Shown here in pieces: positions 1 through 11,077 of a stretch of DNA of 64,000 nucleotides. The stretch lies in assembly GCF_947242115.1 (NCBI RefSeq), contig NC_074715.1, positions 52,020,080-52,084,079 of the forward strand, in the 5' to 3' direction. Source of the DNA: Biomphalaria glabrata (lineage: Eukaryota; Mollusca; Gastropoda; Planorbidae). The notes under the pieces are model-generated. The model did no database searches, had not been told where the DNA came from, and saw nothing but the letters and a program-made list of their open reading frames with translations. Every line of letters begins with the position of its first letter. The stretch's first letter is position 1. The position numbers were made by a program, and so were the translations under genes.

Positions 1-1019
1 CTAAATGAAAAGAGACATGAACTCAATGAGAATTATAATTTTTCTGCACATTTAAAAATCTAATTTCATAGTTTCAGTCTCTGTTAATCATTATCTTTTT
101 AAACTTATTAATTACTAATATACTGACCACTTGTATGGAAAAAATAGTAAAAACCTTTAAATACATACTAAAATATAAATGAACTCAAACATTGAATAAA
201 GTAAAGGTAAAAATAGCTGCAGGTAACAGTCCGTTGAATAGCATCCAACAAGGAAAACAATCTACAGAAGTTTATCATACTATCGTGCACGCGTGACGTT
301 TTCTTTTGGTGTTTAATAGCTGTGTTTTAATGTACAGGAAGTAGTTTGTATTGGGCACGTTTTGCTGTCAAGAATATTGTGTGTGTTTACACCACGCTTA
401 GTTTCCGTATTGTCTTCAGAGTAGAGGTAGCTTTTTAGCTGTAGAGTTGTTTACGCTACAGTTCACAGTTTCCCTGTTTTAACGGTACTTAAGTACATAG
501 CTTTAGTAAGTAGTTTGATCTTTCGGTACGGGTGCGGCTAATGAAAGATTCTGTGATGGAGCGGCATCGCTAGATCTTGGTGTTCTTTTGTTTCAGGGTG
601 TTAGGCTTGGGGCTATGATGAAGAGTATGGTCTTTTTGCTCTTGGAGCCGTGACTGTTGCTAGAGTTGTTTATCGTATTTGAAGCTGTCCATATGTAGGA
701 CTGAAATGAAGTGTGCGTGTGTGAGGTGTGTTATTTGTATGGCTACCAATGCCATATTTAAATATCCATGATTCATTAATTGGTATATGTTGAAACATTT
801 TGTAATTTGTACTTAACTTTTATTAAATATTGTTCGTGTTGAACAATTGTTGATTATTCATTAACTGTTCCATTCAAATGACCATTTATTCGATGTTCAG
901 TTATCATGCAACTTGATATGCTGTTACTCATTGGTATTTGTTTTATCCTATTGAGGTGAGGAACCCGGGGAATTATGTCAACCCTTAGATAAACCCATAA
1001 ACCCGCCTTGACACATACC
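1..1019. other. AT-rich stretch, no gene recognised
   Basis: No reading frame with family resemblance, no tRNA-like box pair and no terminal repeat was seen here. The sequence is AT-rich with short GT-rich patches near 360-420 and 700-730. If the exon at 1400-1633 is the last exon of its gene, this stretch is downstream of it. Confidence 0.5.
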
Positions 1020-1092
1020 ACCAGTAGTCATGTATGCAAGAGAGATCTGGACACTAACAGGCCAGTAGTCATGTATGCAAGAGAGATCCGGA
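1020..1092. repeat. Two-copy tandem duplication, about 42-bp period
   Basis: The segment beginning CCAGTAGTCATGTATGCAAG occurs at about 1020 and again at about 1062. The two copies differ by one base near the end (gatctgg against gatccgg). A putative minus-strand poly(A) signal (TTTATT on the plus strand, 1108-1113) lies directly beside it. Confidence 0.75.
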
Positions 1093-1399
1093 CAAAATCT
1101 AAAAAAATTTATTTAAAAAAAACATACAAAATATTTGGTTATGGAAAAATCCTTTAGAAAAATAAGCAGGTATACAGAATAAAACGGAATGGAGATCTTT
1201 CACCAACCAACACAAACCTATATTAAATATGCAATGACCCCCTTAGGCACTATCTATAACAACAAATGTTGGACAGATCACTTTCGAAGATCTGAGTATA
1301 GAGTATAAATTCCCGACTTAAAAAAATAAGCAATTTAAACTATGAAATAATTTTTACCCTCAAGACTTTTCTCAAGATTGCGTACTACTCCTCTGTATA

Positions 1400-1633
1400 T
1401 TACTTACGCGGTAACTCTTCTTCATCAGATTCCTCCTCCTCATCATCATTCTCTTCCTTTTCATCGTCATCTTTCTTCTTGTCTTCCTTTGCTGTCGGCT
1501 TTTCTTTCTTCTGGTTTTTTGTTTCTTTTTTTACAGGCTTATCTTCTGGCTTGTCATCGACCTTTTTCGCCTCTTTGGCATCTTCTGACTCATTGTTTTC
1601 TGATTCATTAACCTCGTCACCCTTCACCTCCGC
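1400..1633 (-). CDS. Acidic, lysine-rich exon of an unidentified protein (terminal or internal)
   Basis: I do not recognise this protein. On the minus strand an open frame starts directly after a good acceptor (pyrimidine-rich tract ending TTTTTAG, exon from 1633) in phase 0. It reads AEVKGDEVNESE and becomes a run of Lys, Glu and Asp, ending SDEEELPRK and a stop at 1400-1402. The composition suggests an intrinsically disordered charged tail, as found in many nucleolar, chromatin or ER-membrane proteins. The stop overlaps a consensus donor (GTAAGT, minus strand, 1407-1402), so the exon could instead be internal and end at 1408. A minus-strand AATAAA at 1113-1108 fits a terminal exon with a 3' UTR of about 300 bases. 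No upstream partner exon was found at higher coordinates. The reverse-frame reading on the plus strand is low-complexity and has no support. I am fairly sure it is a real exon, but its function is unknown. Confidence 0.55.
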   Translation of the reverse strand, partial: AEVKGDEVNESENNESEDAKEAKKVDDKPEDKPVKKETKNQKKEKPTAKEDKKKDDDEKEENDDEEEESDEEELPRK

Positions 1634-2089
1634 CTAAAAATTCAAAGATAGAACAATTGGTCAGTAAGTGCAATTTACCCCACACACTTTATGAAATGTG
1701 AACTGGAAACTACATTTAAAAACATGAAATTTAGCCACACGTTTTCCTCTGAACAATTATTTTTCCGTACTTAAAGTTTCTGATGGTACTACGCCAATGT
1801 AACAAAACAGCTACTAGGACTATCATTTCATAATATTTTTGCTATAACTATAATGGCTAGCACGATGATATTTCACTAGAAAGGAATACTAACTATAGAT
1901 CATAAATACTCATATTGTCAAATGGTTAATGAGTATCTAGATCTTCTTACACACAGCAAATTCTAGAGATTAGTCTGTATTAGATTTAGATTGACTAGGT
2001 CTAGAAGTAGAAGACATTGATAAATTTAATTATGTTATAGATCTAGATCTACTACTCAAAGTATTTAGTTTATAATAGTGTTGTAACCC

Positions 2090-2612
2090 TATTGGCGACA
2101 TGATAGTCGATCAACTGACACGTGACATAGGCCAGTGATACAATTTAGTGTGCTATGTCGATGGACAAGGGACAGAAATGACATGAACTTTGCATGGAAA
2201 TATGACCTGTGTTATGGCCATGTGACTGAAAGTCTTCGTGGACAAGAGACAGTGTGCAGCGCAGTACAGGGAGGAGACCAGGACTGTTAGTCAGCCCTGG
2301 TGGAGTCCTGGAGTGAAACCTACGAGTCCAGGATGAGATCTTCACAGAGACAGTAGAGTTTAGTACAGCAGTATGGCGATGTACAGTAGTACAGTGTAAC
2401 ATTTGTAGTAATTTATTGTGTTGCCGATTGTGCCCTATTGGTTATTTATAAATCAAATAAATGTTATTTTTATCTTTAAAGTTCCAGATTATTTGGAACT
2501 GGAACCCTTGAGTCAAGTTCTTGTGATTGTGTTAGAAAATTAGATGTGTTGTCTTGAACCAGTGTTTACAGATTAGGCTTAGGAGAGAATTTTAGCAATA
2601 GTTGTAGATCTA
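2090..2612 (+). mobile_element. LTR-like dispersed repeat, copy 1 (probable solo LTR)
   Basis: This block is homologous, in opposite orientation, to 8184-8690. Shared landmarks are an ACTGACACGTG stretch near the start, GACAGTAGAGTTT in the middle, TGTAACATTTG after it, and CAAGTTCTTG towards the end. It carries an AATAAA in the last third, as LTRs usually do. Length is about 520 bp. No gag or pol homology flanks it, so it looks like a fossil solo LTR. Exact ends and family are uncertain. Confidence 0.45.
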
Positions 2613-2965
2613 GAATTCTAGATCTACTAGTCTAGTTTAGAGTTAGTGTCTAGACTTCATTCATCACTCGTGTCTTCAGACTAGATCTAGTTATCTCTAG
2701 ACTATCTCTACTTACTAGATAAGATTGTAACTAGATCTACTTAAATCTACTCTTAACTCTAAAGTCAAAGAGAATCTAGTCTAACTATGATTCTACTAGA
2801 TCTATATTAGGACTATAGATCTAGATCTATTCTAGACCTAGCCTAGACCTAAGACTAGATTACTGGAAATGACTGGATCAATCATCAATTCAATGAGAAT
2901 TAGATTAATCATTCGAATTAGATCTATGTCTATACTTGACTTAATACTAGTATATCTCTTTAGCT
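2600..2965. repeat. TCTAGA/AGATCT-rich low-complexity domain
   Basis: The stretch is dominated by overlapping tctagatctaga, ctagatctac and related words on both strands, with no fixed period. The same texture recurs at 12715-14110, 51270-51420 and 52430-53500 and around the LINE at 30-32 kb. Confidence 0.7.
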
Positions 2966-3680
2966 ATGCCTATGCCTTATGGTAGCCAGGTAGACTCATT
3001 TAAATCTAGTGTTGTGTGGTAAGTCTAGAACTTGGAGTCAAAGAGTGTAGTGTGCACGACTTGATGCTCCAACTCATTGGCAATGCCACTGACTGTCGAT
3101 GCCACTGCCAGGTCTGGCACAGCGTTATCGATAATAAGTCATAGTAAGAAAAGTCTACGACAACGTCAAGCGTATAAAAAAAAAAGACAATTAGGCTACA
3201 CCTAGATATATTGGCTATAAGCATATTTGAAGCTCTGTTTAATTCCATGTGAGATAATTATTTTACTCATACAACCTTTTGACTATCAGTAATTGTTTCA
3301 TTTTCTTCATCGGCCATGGCCTACTTAGTTTTGTTGTTGTTGAACAAGAAGAAAATGGCGCATGACTTGAAATGAACCAATGGCTGATTTTGTAACATTG
3401 GGCGCAAAGTTTTGGGTGGGCCTGCAACTGTTTAAATTTCAAACGCTAAAGATCTAGAGATCTTGTGCCAGGCCTAAGCTAAAAGATCTTCCATATTAAA
3501 ACGGCTGACATAGATCTATTATAGATGTGTAGATCTGTTCTTATTATTTCATCACTGTCACTGCATTATTGTCTATTTCCAAGAGATTTTTTTCTTCGGT
3601 GTTTCACTGTGTTGGGAATAGTCCCACTCTTTTATTTATTTTACTTTTTTTTTTAACTCAAATAAATTTTTGTTGTTGTT

Positions 3681-3900
3681 TTTTAGCGGCCCCCGAAAGG
3701 AGAAAATTTTAGACACTATTAGTTTTGAGTGGAATGTCTGTCTGTCCGTCCCGTTTAGATCTCGTAAACTAGAAAAGATAGTGAAAATCTGACACCATAA
3801 TATTTTAGACCATTCAAAGTTCTGAAGCAACGGCTACTTTTTTTCTTTTCGGAAAGCGAAAAATCTATAATTTTTTAAATCACTTATGCAAGCAGTTTTT
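3681..3900 (+). repeat. Dispersed repeat R1, head-like fragment
   Basis: The segment beginning TTTTAGCGGCCCCCGAAAGG resembles TTTTAGGGGGCCCCGTAAGG at about 22500, where a longer copy of repeat family R1 begins. It carries GTCTGTCTGTCCGTCCCG and runs into AT-rich sequence. No coding frame was seen. The element class is unknown. Confidence 0.4.
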
Positions 3901-4476
3901 TCATAAAATACACCACTTTTACAACTATTCACTATTAATAATAACAAACACCGGTGGCTCATCAGAAGGAGAGATAATAATCTACCATATTTTTAACATT
4001 TATGCAAATGGTTTTAGATTTTATGTCAATTTTTTAAATTACATTTGTAAGTTATGTAAGTTCTGGCTTACTAACTACCACATTTGCAAAAAAAAAAAAA
4101 GTTTTATTTTTTTTTAAAGAGAAAAAATCTATTTAGTATAGGCCTACATATAAGTTGGAGGACATAATTTGAAAAAACAATTAATAAGTAGGATTTCATA
4201 TTATCGCGTGAACTGCAGTGTTAAACCATCGAGATATTACATTAACTATTTTTTTTTTAAGAAATGTTTTTATCTTGAGGTTTTGGATTACATCACATCA
4301 GCTAGGCCATGTTCACATCTAACTTCACTTTCACATTTCCTTTGGTCTGCTGGACCGCTGGAGCACCACACAAGATCTATCAACATTCTTTCTCCATTCT
4401 TCTCTGTCATTTGTCTTTTATAGAATTTCATTCTGATGTTCTTTCTGAAAATATTGTAACCTGCCTCTTTACTTGC

Positions 4477-5637
4477 CTAGGCGGACCACTCCGGGGGCCG
4501 ATTTTGAGTTTGTATTCCCACACTAACTGTCTTTGTAACCTTGTTTTTTATATAATAGATCTAGATCTCGAGTCTCTATAGCCTATCATAATTTCATTGT
4601 ATTGTTTGATTTTTGATTTTGTGGTCCGCTGTCGATATTATTCAAACAAACTTTTCTAATAAAATATATCAAATGTATTTTAAGTCCATTTCAATAGAAT
4701 ACAGTGGTTTTATTGTTAACACTTCTACATTACATTAGAAATTCAGGTTCTCAACCTGTAAGTCGCCCCCCCCCCCACCACCCGTCACTGGGGGTCGAAT
4801 GACGATTTACCAGTGGGTCGCTTAAGATCCTCGGAAGATTTTTTTTTAACTATTCTGACGTGCAAAGTTTTTTTCAATAACATCTCCTTTTTGTTTTTGT
4901 TTTTTTACTGTACACATCATTCGAGATAATTGGACCTGCTTTTTATTGTCGCTGTAAAAAAATATTTCTAACAGTTTACGTGAGGTATATAAAAAAAAAA
5001 GCGAAAATCTTTAGGATAAAATATGAGTGGTGACTGTAAAAGGCGCTCCTTTCCTGGTATACTAGCATGGAGGTCTGGTATTAAATGTTTGACAAGAATC
5101 AGTCGCCAAAATTCTACTTTATGATTCATCAATAAATGTTTGCAACAAAGACACTGCCACAAGAATATCAAGAAACAATGAAAAACCTCGTTCGGGCAAA
5201 TGCCCGGTGGGCCGGTACCCAAAGGGCTAGTAGGACCACAGAAAAGGCCGCAAGGATGCCACTATGTATTACATTGTTACAGGTTTTATAATATTCTTTT
5301 ACAAACGGGGCCCTCTTGAATCTTTCTACCGTGTAATTGTAATTTAATTTAATAAATTATTCGTAATAATGTAATAGCCTACATCCGTAGACAGTGCTAC
5401 TAGTAGGCCTATGCTTTTAGGGCCTACACCCTGAGCGATTAAAAAGCAACATTAGGGCTATGTTTTTTTTTAATAGAAATATAGAGCTCATTGTATGCAT
5501 GTGAACAGTTATCGATGCTCAAAGTAATATAATGGTTTTGAGGACCTACAATTGGATGTCCATCAAAAGATATGTAATTTACGGACCTGATTGTATAGAA
5601 ATGCTTGGGCCGATTTTGACACCTAGTCCGCCCCTGA
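4477..5637. mobile_element. Patch of hAT-like terminal fragments
   Basis: The right border reads CCTAGTCCGCCCCTG, and a related GGCCGATTTTGA word occurs at both 4497 and 5610. At about 4747 there is CAGGTTCTCAACCTG followed by a C tract, a start typical of hAT termini. At 5195-5245 a GGCAAATGCCCGGTGGGCC segment resembles another hAT-type end. No clean target-site duplication was found, so this is probably several old fragments and not one element. Confidence 0.35.
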
Positions 5638-5639
5638 CT

Positions 5640-6050
5640 AAGACAAGACTAAGACAGCTTTATTGATCCTTACGGAAATTTGTTGTGATTACAAGGACTC
5701 TTTTCTCATATAAGACAACACAACAGAAAAATACACATAAATACAACAGACACAACATAAAGAGTTCATTCAGCGACTACACACAGGTATCTTGGTGCAT
5801 TTCATGTTCCCTGATCAATGAGTGGCGGTGATAGAGTCTGACCGAGTGAGGTACGAACGAGTTTTTGTACTGCTCCGTTCTTGTTTTGATTGACAGCAGT
5901 CGCCCACTTCGCGACGACCTGACGTAGTTCTGATGGAGCGGGTGACCGTTGTCTTCCAAGATTTTTTCAATTTTTCTCAGGCACTTTTGTTCAAAAAGTT
6001 CCTTTAAATGTGGTAATGTTGTGAGTGTAATTTTTGATACATTGTTTGCA
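5640..6050 (-). mobile_element. LINE 3' end, family B (antisense)
   Basis: On the minus strand a short frame reads EDNGHPLHQNYVRSSRSGR then KTRTEQYKNSFVPHSVRLYH. This is the typical C-terminus of a LINE reverse transcriptase (a Gly-Arg motif, then an Arg-Thr-x-x-Tyr-Lys-Asn-Ser-Phe-x-Pro motif). The 3' UTR on the plus strand begins GCTTTATTGATCCTTACGG. The same tail occurs in sense at 15700-15910 and as a fragment near 11940. 5'-truncated and inactive. Confidence 0.65.
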
Positions 6051-6059
6051 CAAACAATG

Positions 6060-6300
6060 TAGTTTACAAATCAATACGCTCTGGCTTGAAAAAACGGAGG
6101 AACTCCCCAACACTGTGAATAGACGAAAGCTGAGCTGGTTCGGTCCTATTGTAGGACATTACTCAGTGTCAAAGGTATTCTTCTAAGTACAGTGGGGGGA
6201 GCACGGAGAAAAGGTCGTCCAAAAAAAAAATCTGGCAGGACAACTTACAAGAATGGACCTGCCTCTCTCTTGATTGCCTGCTAAGAATCTAAGAATAGAT
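6060..6300 (+). mobile_element. LINE C-terminal remnant, family C
   Basis: The translated words RRKLSWFG, then GxRRKGRPKK-like sequence and WQDNLQEWTCLS, match the common C-terminus of invertebrate LINE polyproteins (RRKLxWFGH, RRGRPRKxW, NIKEWTGLS). It is frameshifted and followed by a G tract at 6327-6339. Related remnants lie at 17130, 46770, 55285 and 62430. Confidence 0.55.
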
Positions 6301-6686
6301 GCTGACTGTGAAAAGTGTGTGTTTGGGGGGGGGGGGGGATTCGGTTACGTCACAGCACCTCTACGACGAAATAAATTCAAGGGACAGATGATGATGATTA
6401 TGACGATGGTGATTTAACTGTATTTAAAATAGCTGTCCATGCTCCGCCATGCTTTTCATATTGTCACAATTGTTACATAAGTATGCCACCTAAATAGGAT
6501 GAATACGCAATAGAAAAGTAACTAAGTGCAATTTATAAAGATAAAATTTCATTTATTTGAAATCTCATATGCACGCAAAGGCCCTCATTCACTTACCAAT
6601 CACTGATTCTCCTACTTGCTGTGGACGAAAAAACATGGAAATCCTGTTATTACTTTCCTTGCGTCTCGAACAACTAAGCCATTTTC

Positions 6687-7385
6687 ATGGTCGAAACCCA
6701 AGGTATACCCGATGACAAAATCGCAAATCTGCAGCGAATTCAGAACATCGCTAGTTCTAGTCCTATGAAAAAGAAGACGCGTTCACTTCATTGGCTTCCT
6801 GTGGATGAAAGAATCGACTACAAGGTGGCTGAAACAAATAAATGCCCAAGTGAATTGACCACTCCATATGTCCCTCAGAGAGCCCTTATCTCCATCGACT
6901 CAACGCTTCTGGTTGTACCACGCATGTCTTGTACGAGTGTCCCCAGCTCCGCGAGCTAAGGGGGGACTTGCCTGTGCAGTCACTGGACTTGTATGGTAGC
7001 TATGAGGCACTACGCCGGACGGCTAAGTTTCTTGCCAGAGCACTAAAGGGAGGATCAGTCCTTCCTGCTCTGATTTTTCAATAGGAGTTCATCTCAGGTT
7101 GTACCACGTTTCTCCCCCAATTGCTACGGTCTGCGGGCTTTTTCTGTACATGGACCAAAGGTTTCGAACTCACTCCCCATAGAGCTCAAACAACTTGCTT
7201 CACTACATTCAAGAAGAACATTAAGACCTATGTTTTCAAATCTTTTAACTCTTTCCGTAATTATTTTCCACGATTCAGCGGAATTCTTCATTTGCTCATT
7301 ATTATTTCACTCCCCTGTTATGATTGGGCTTCAATATCTTTGTCGTTTGTCATCAGAAAATGTTTTATTTAGTCTAGAATTAAAG
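6687..7385 (+). mobile_element. L2/CR1-like LINE 3' part, split by another LINE
   Basis: The frame reads GIPDDKIANLQRIQN, then LHWLPVDERIDYKV, then LTTPYVPQRALISID, the classic C-terminal block of L2/CR1-type reverse transcriptases. It breaks off at about 6910 and resumes after 7097 with GPKVWNSLP-like sequence and TFKKNIKTYVFKSF, the expected next block. The 174 bp between belong to an I-clade LINE tail. Internal changes have disrupted the frame, so the copy is inactive. Confidence 0.75.
6923..7096 (+). mobile_element. I-clade LINE 3' tail inserted in the L2-like LINE
   Basis: The 174-bp insert is flanked by a perfect 12-bp duplication (GGTTGTACCACG at 6911-6922 and 7097-7108). It aligns with the 3' end of the longer copy at 31604-31777: GAGTGCCCGCAGCTCCG-like, TATGAGGCACTACGCC, and the shared end GAGTTCATCTCA. 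It is a strongly 5'-truncated retrotransposed copy. Confidence 0.85.
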
Positions 7386-7894
7386 GGGAATGCTTGCTCT
7401 TTTTATATAACACAAAATAACGTTTATAAAATTAAACACTAATTTAATTTAATGAGGTGAAATCAACGATGGTATCGTCAATACGGAGAGAACGAGTTAA
7501 AATAGTTTGTCATTTGAACTCTCGTGTTTTTGTCTGTTAGTGGGGCGTTAAAATTAGGGAAGGGGGTGGAGTGATATAGAATTCACAGGCCGGAAGTGAG
7601 TGTGTTTGGTAGGACGTTTTAAAATGGGCCGTTCCAATTAAATGTAACCTATACTAAAATACTCTGGCCAAAGGTGTTGAAATGTATTGAATTGAAAAAA
7701 AAAAAGGGGGGAGGGGGGTTACCGTGGAGTACGGCCAAAATATTATTACGATGTCTCCATAAGAAGACAAGGGACATAAAAACACATGTTATTTTAAATG
7801 AATTCCTTCTTTAAGAATCTAATGGTGGTCTTGGCCTATTTGATTTCTCATTCTGTTTTTATTACAAAACTTAAGCCATATATCAACTCAATCT

Positions 7895-8045
7895 GTCTGT
7901 CTGGTCAAAGGTTTGTACACGTTATTTCTCCGACAACCCATCTCTGATCAAGCTGAAATTTAGCACAATTATTTCTTGTACCTGACAACACAAGAATGAA
8001 TAATAATAATAAAAGAAACCAATTAGTTTATTAATTAATGGTAAC
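7895..8045 (-). repeat. Dispersed repeat R1, partial antisense copy
   Basis: The reverse complement holds the words of the R1 3' portion: TTAATTAATAAACTAATTGG, a TTCTTGTGTTGTCAGGTA-like segment, and ATTTCAGCTTGATCAGAGAT. These match 21780-21880 and 23100-23210. Confidence 0.55.
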
Positions 8046-8183
8046 AAATTACTTTGTTTGATATCTCAAACAAGGGAATGAAATAGTACCATGGGCACCC
8101 GCAGGATTTTTTGCAGTGGGGGGGGGGTGCAAGTTGCCACCTTTGGCTCGAAGTCGTAGCTTCAACGTTTTGATTACAGAGAA

Positions 8184-8690
8184 TATTGTTACGATCTCTT
8201 CCAATCAGGCCTTCTGTCAACACTGCTAAACACAACACAGCACATCTAACACATCAAGAACTTGACAACAAGAGCTCTGGTTAATCTGGTACTTTAATAA
8301 TGAGTTAATAAGTAGATAACAGCCAATACTAGACTATTGGCAACACATCAACAACTAAAATGTTACATTGTACATCACCGTACAAAACTCTACTGTCTTT
8401 CTGGACTCGTACATAACACTTGAGGACTCCGCCAGGACCGACTTCATGGTCGACTCACAATCCCGGTCTCCTCCGTGTCCTGTCTTGAACTGCCGCTTTC
8501 TTACACACTGTGTCTCTCGCACACGCAGGCTTTTGATCACATGACCATCACAATGATCATATTTGCATGTAATCGCAGTACTGTCCCTTGTCCATGGCCC
8601 CGCTGACCTGAGTGATTTGCCTGAGTTCACGTGTGTGTCAGCTGAACCTATAGTTAACCCTATCGCGCCGCAAACAATATTAAAGAAAAC
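8184..8690 (-). mobile_element. LTR-like dispersed repeat, copy 2 (probable solo LTR)
   Basis: Reverse-complement homologue of 2090-2612. The plus-strand border begins TGTTACGATCTC, so in its own orientation it ends GATCGTAACA. The TGTTACG/CGTAACA border type is shared with the solo LTR at 36560-36744, which is otherwise different. No internal retroviral-type region is attached. A fossil whose far boundary is approximate. Confidence 0.45.
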
Positions 8691-8918
8691 AGTTTGTTCC
8701 CTCGTCCGTCCCTCCCCCCCCCCCCCAATACCTATGTGTTATTAAGTTCACTGTAAATACTTGTTTCATGGAATAAAGAACAAAAAAAACTAACATGTGA
8801 ACAAAACTATTTACTATACACATTGGTTAAGTTTATCCGTGCGGCCCGTGCATCCCAACTGTCATTCAAACAAAAAAAAATGCAAACGCTGCAAAAACTG
8901 TCATAACTTTACTACTTA

Positions 8919-9092
8919 ATGGACCTCATTCACCAATCGTAAACAAACAACATTTAGCCACGTGATTCTATATATCTTCTATACAAATTATGTAATCCAT
9001 AGTGGCTGTCACGTGATACGTATTTTTCATTGTTTTATCAATATCATGACGTGGCTAAATGTGTTTATTTACGATTGGTGACTGAGGTCCAT
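8919..9092 (-). mobile_element. Palindromic MITE family M1, copy 1
   Basis: The element is 174 bp with long inverted ends: it begins ATGGACCTCATTCACCAATC and ends with the reverse complement (GATTGGTGACTGAGGTCCAT). Subterminal AACATTTAGCCACGTGATTC and the GTGGCTAAATGT arm extend the hairpin to about 40 bp per side. The core (TACGTATT, CACGTGACAGCCACTATGG in reverse) is shared with 29105-29272 and 43207-43380, relative to which this copy is inverted. No coding capacity. Confidence 0.85.
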
Positions 9093-9605
9093 TGCTTCTC
9101 GTCGCGACGGACAAACCGGGGATGAACGCTTGTCCGGCAGTTCTGATATTCTTCTGTATGTTGCAATTCTTCAATCGTTTTAGGATGTGGACGAAACAGG
9201 TTAAACTGAGCATTATTATTTCTTGAAAATCGAGTGAAGAAACTAACAAATCAAGATACGGAAGCTAATAATCCCAAAATCCCAACACGTGGTTTTGCTC
9301 GGTGTATCTGTCGACAGCAAATTCTCGGCAGCACCAATTCATTACCATTTATCTGCCAGCTGTGTCCCCTTACTCAAAATGCCAACCTCAGCATGGTCAA
9401 GTTGGTTTTTGATTATGTCATTAATGCGACTGCTAATGTGCTGTTGAGCGGCCACTTATCCTAAGATGGACAGATTGCAACCTCACGGAAACGGGTGAAT
9501 AATTGAGTTTGGTGTCACTTACAGCCGTTATTTTATAATAAGCCAAACAGTGAAAATTGTGACTTAAAGCGCGAATGAATTCTTACTTCTCAGTTCATTG
9601 TGTCA
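9093..9605. other. No recognised gene
   Basis: Short open frames here show no family motif, signal peptide or supporting splice sites. It is probably old intergenic or intronic sequence between the MITE and the SINE. Confidence 0.4.
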
Positions 9606-9785
9606 TTGTGGATAGCTGCCTGGTTGTGCGGTTTGCGCGCTGGACTGTCTTTTGGATTTATCGATGGTCCCGGGATCAAACCCTGCAGGCTACCATCCCC
9701 CGTCTTCCTGCGGGAGGTTTGGACTAGGAAGTAAACTATCTTCAACTCTGAAGGAACATCCGAAACATGTAAAACAAACATTTTT
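9606..9785 (+). mobile_element. tRNA-derived SINE, family S2
   Basis: The S2 consensus starts near GCTGCCTGGTCGTGCGGTTT, runs through a B-box-like GGGTTCAAACCC, and ends GAAGGAACATCCGAAACATG followed by AT-rich sequence. This copy is nearly full length. Other copies are at 16864, 19139, 30200 (minus), 57258 (minus fragment) and 61204. Confidence 0.75.
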
Positions 9786-10418
9786 GTGTCTCACACAAAA
9801 GTTGTAAATTTAGCACCAACGCCTGGGACTGTTACGGAAGAAATAGATAATCTTCTTGATGACACCAACAGCATTACGTGAATCTGAAACATCATTCAGG
9901 TCAAGTCAATGAAAACAAGTTTAAGTCAGTGAGACACGCAACGGGCGTCTGCTTTTGGATATTTTTTCACGAATCCTAGCCTGAACAAAGTTCTGAATGC
10001 TACCCATCAAGGGGCAGCCAGCGTAGCCTTGGCCGAGTAGTTTGTTCGTGTCTAGACTTTGCATAATGCAATCGCTGACAATAAGGTTAGACACTGGCAG
10101 AGCGTCTCTCTTATCAACAGGGAAAAAAACAATTAGTACAATCGCCATCAACAAATCCAACGCTCAAACGCATCAATTCAGTGCCGAAGATATCTGCATT
10201 TTCATTACCGAAATACCAAGAAAATGCAGTTAATTCATGCTGCTGCCGGTGCTCGTCGATATAAATAAACGTTTTGACTCAGACAATGGCATGGGAAGAA
10301 CTTTCTTATATCTCTTCTATCGTAAACTGGTGGACGTGTTTCACCTGCTATTTTATTGAAAACTAACAATGACCGCAACTCCGCAAGACGTGAATACATG
10401 TACCAAGATAACTGCACT

Positions 10419-11077
10419 CAGGGCCGGTCTTAGGCCACTGCAACATATGCGGCCGCGGTGGGCCCCGCACTTTTATAGGACCAGCGCGAATTCTAGGTGT
10501 AAATTATTAAAATAAACCATTTTTAACTTAATTAAGGGTTTCTGGAATTTTCCTGAAATTGTAAAATATACGAAAAAATGAAAATCTGAAATTATTAAAA
10601 TTTTAAAACTAATGCAAATCTCCTTGAAAACAGACAAAATTGTCATTTTTGGGTGTCATTCAATATGGAAAACGCCAATCCTACTAGCCATTTAAAAAAA
10701 AACGGCACTGTTAGCTTTCATTTAATAAAAATGTAATAATAATGTGAATATTAATAAAAAAAAAAGTTCGGATTCTTAATTTACTTTAATAATCACTGGC
10801 ATACAAATAAAGATTTAAATCTATCTCGACCTCTTAAAAAAAAAGCAATATTTTCCTAGTCGATAGTAAATCTAAAATGCAGATCTGAATGTTTATCAGC
10901 TTTTTGTTGAAATAATACTATCTGTTGTAGATGGCTCGTAAAGTTAATTTGACTGTGATTTTTTACTTAGTAATGTATGAATAAAATGCAAAGACGATTT
11001 TATTTTTTAATACAAAATTTTAATTTTCACTTATCACAACCCAGAATAGGGCCCCGCAATTTGTAGGACCGGCCCTG
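10419..11077. mobile_element. Non-autonomous hAT-type element with 8-bp target-site duplication
   Basis: The element begins CAGGGCCGGTCTTAGGCC and ends GTAGGACCGGCCCTG, giving terminal inverted repeats of about 12 bp. It is flanked by an exact 8-bp duplication, ACTGCACT, at 10411-10418 and 11078-11085. An 8-bp duplication and CAGGG termini are hallmarks of the hAT superfamily. The 659-bp interior is AT-rich with no transposase frame. Subterminal GGGCCCCGCA words occur near both ends. Confidence 0.88.
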
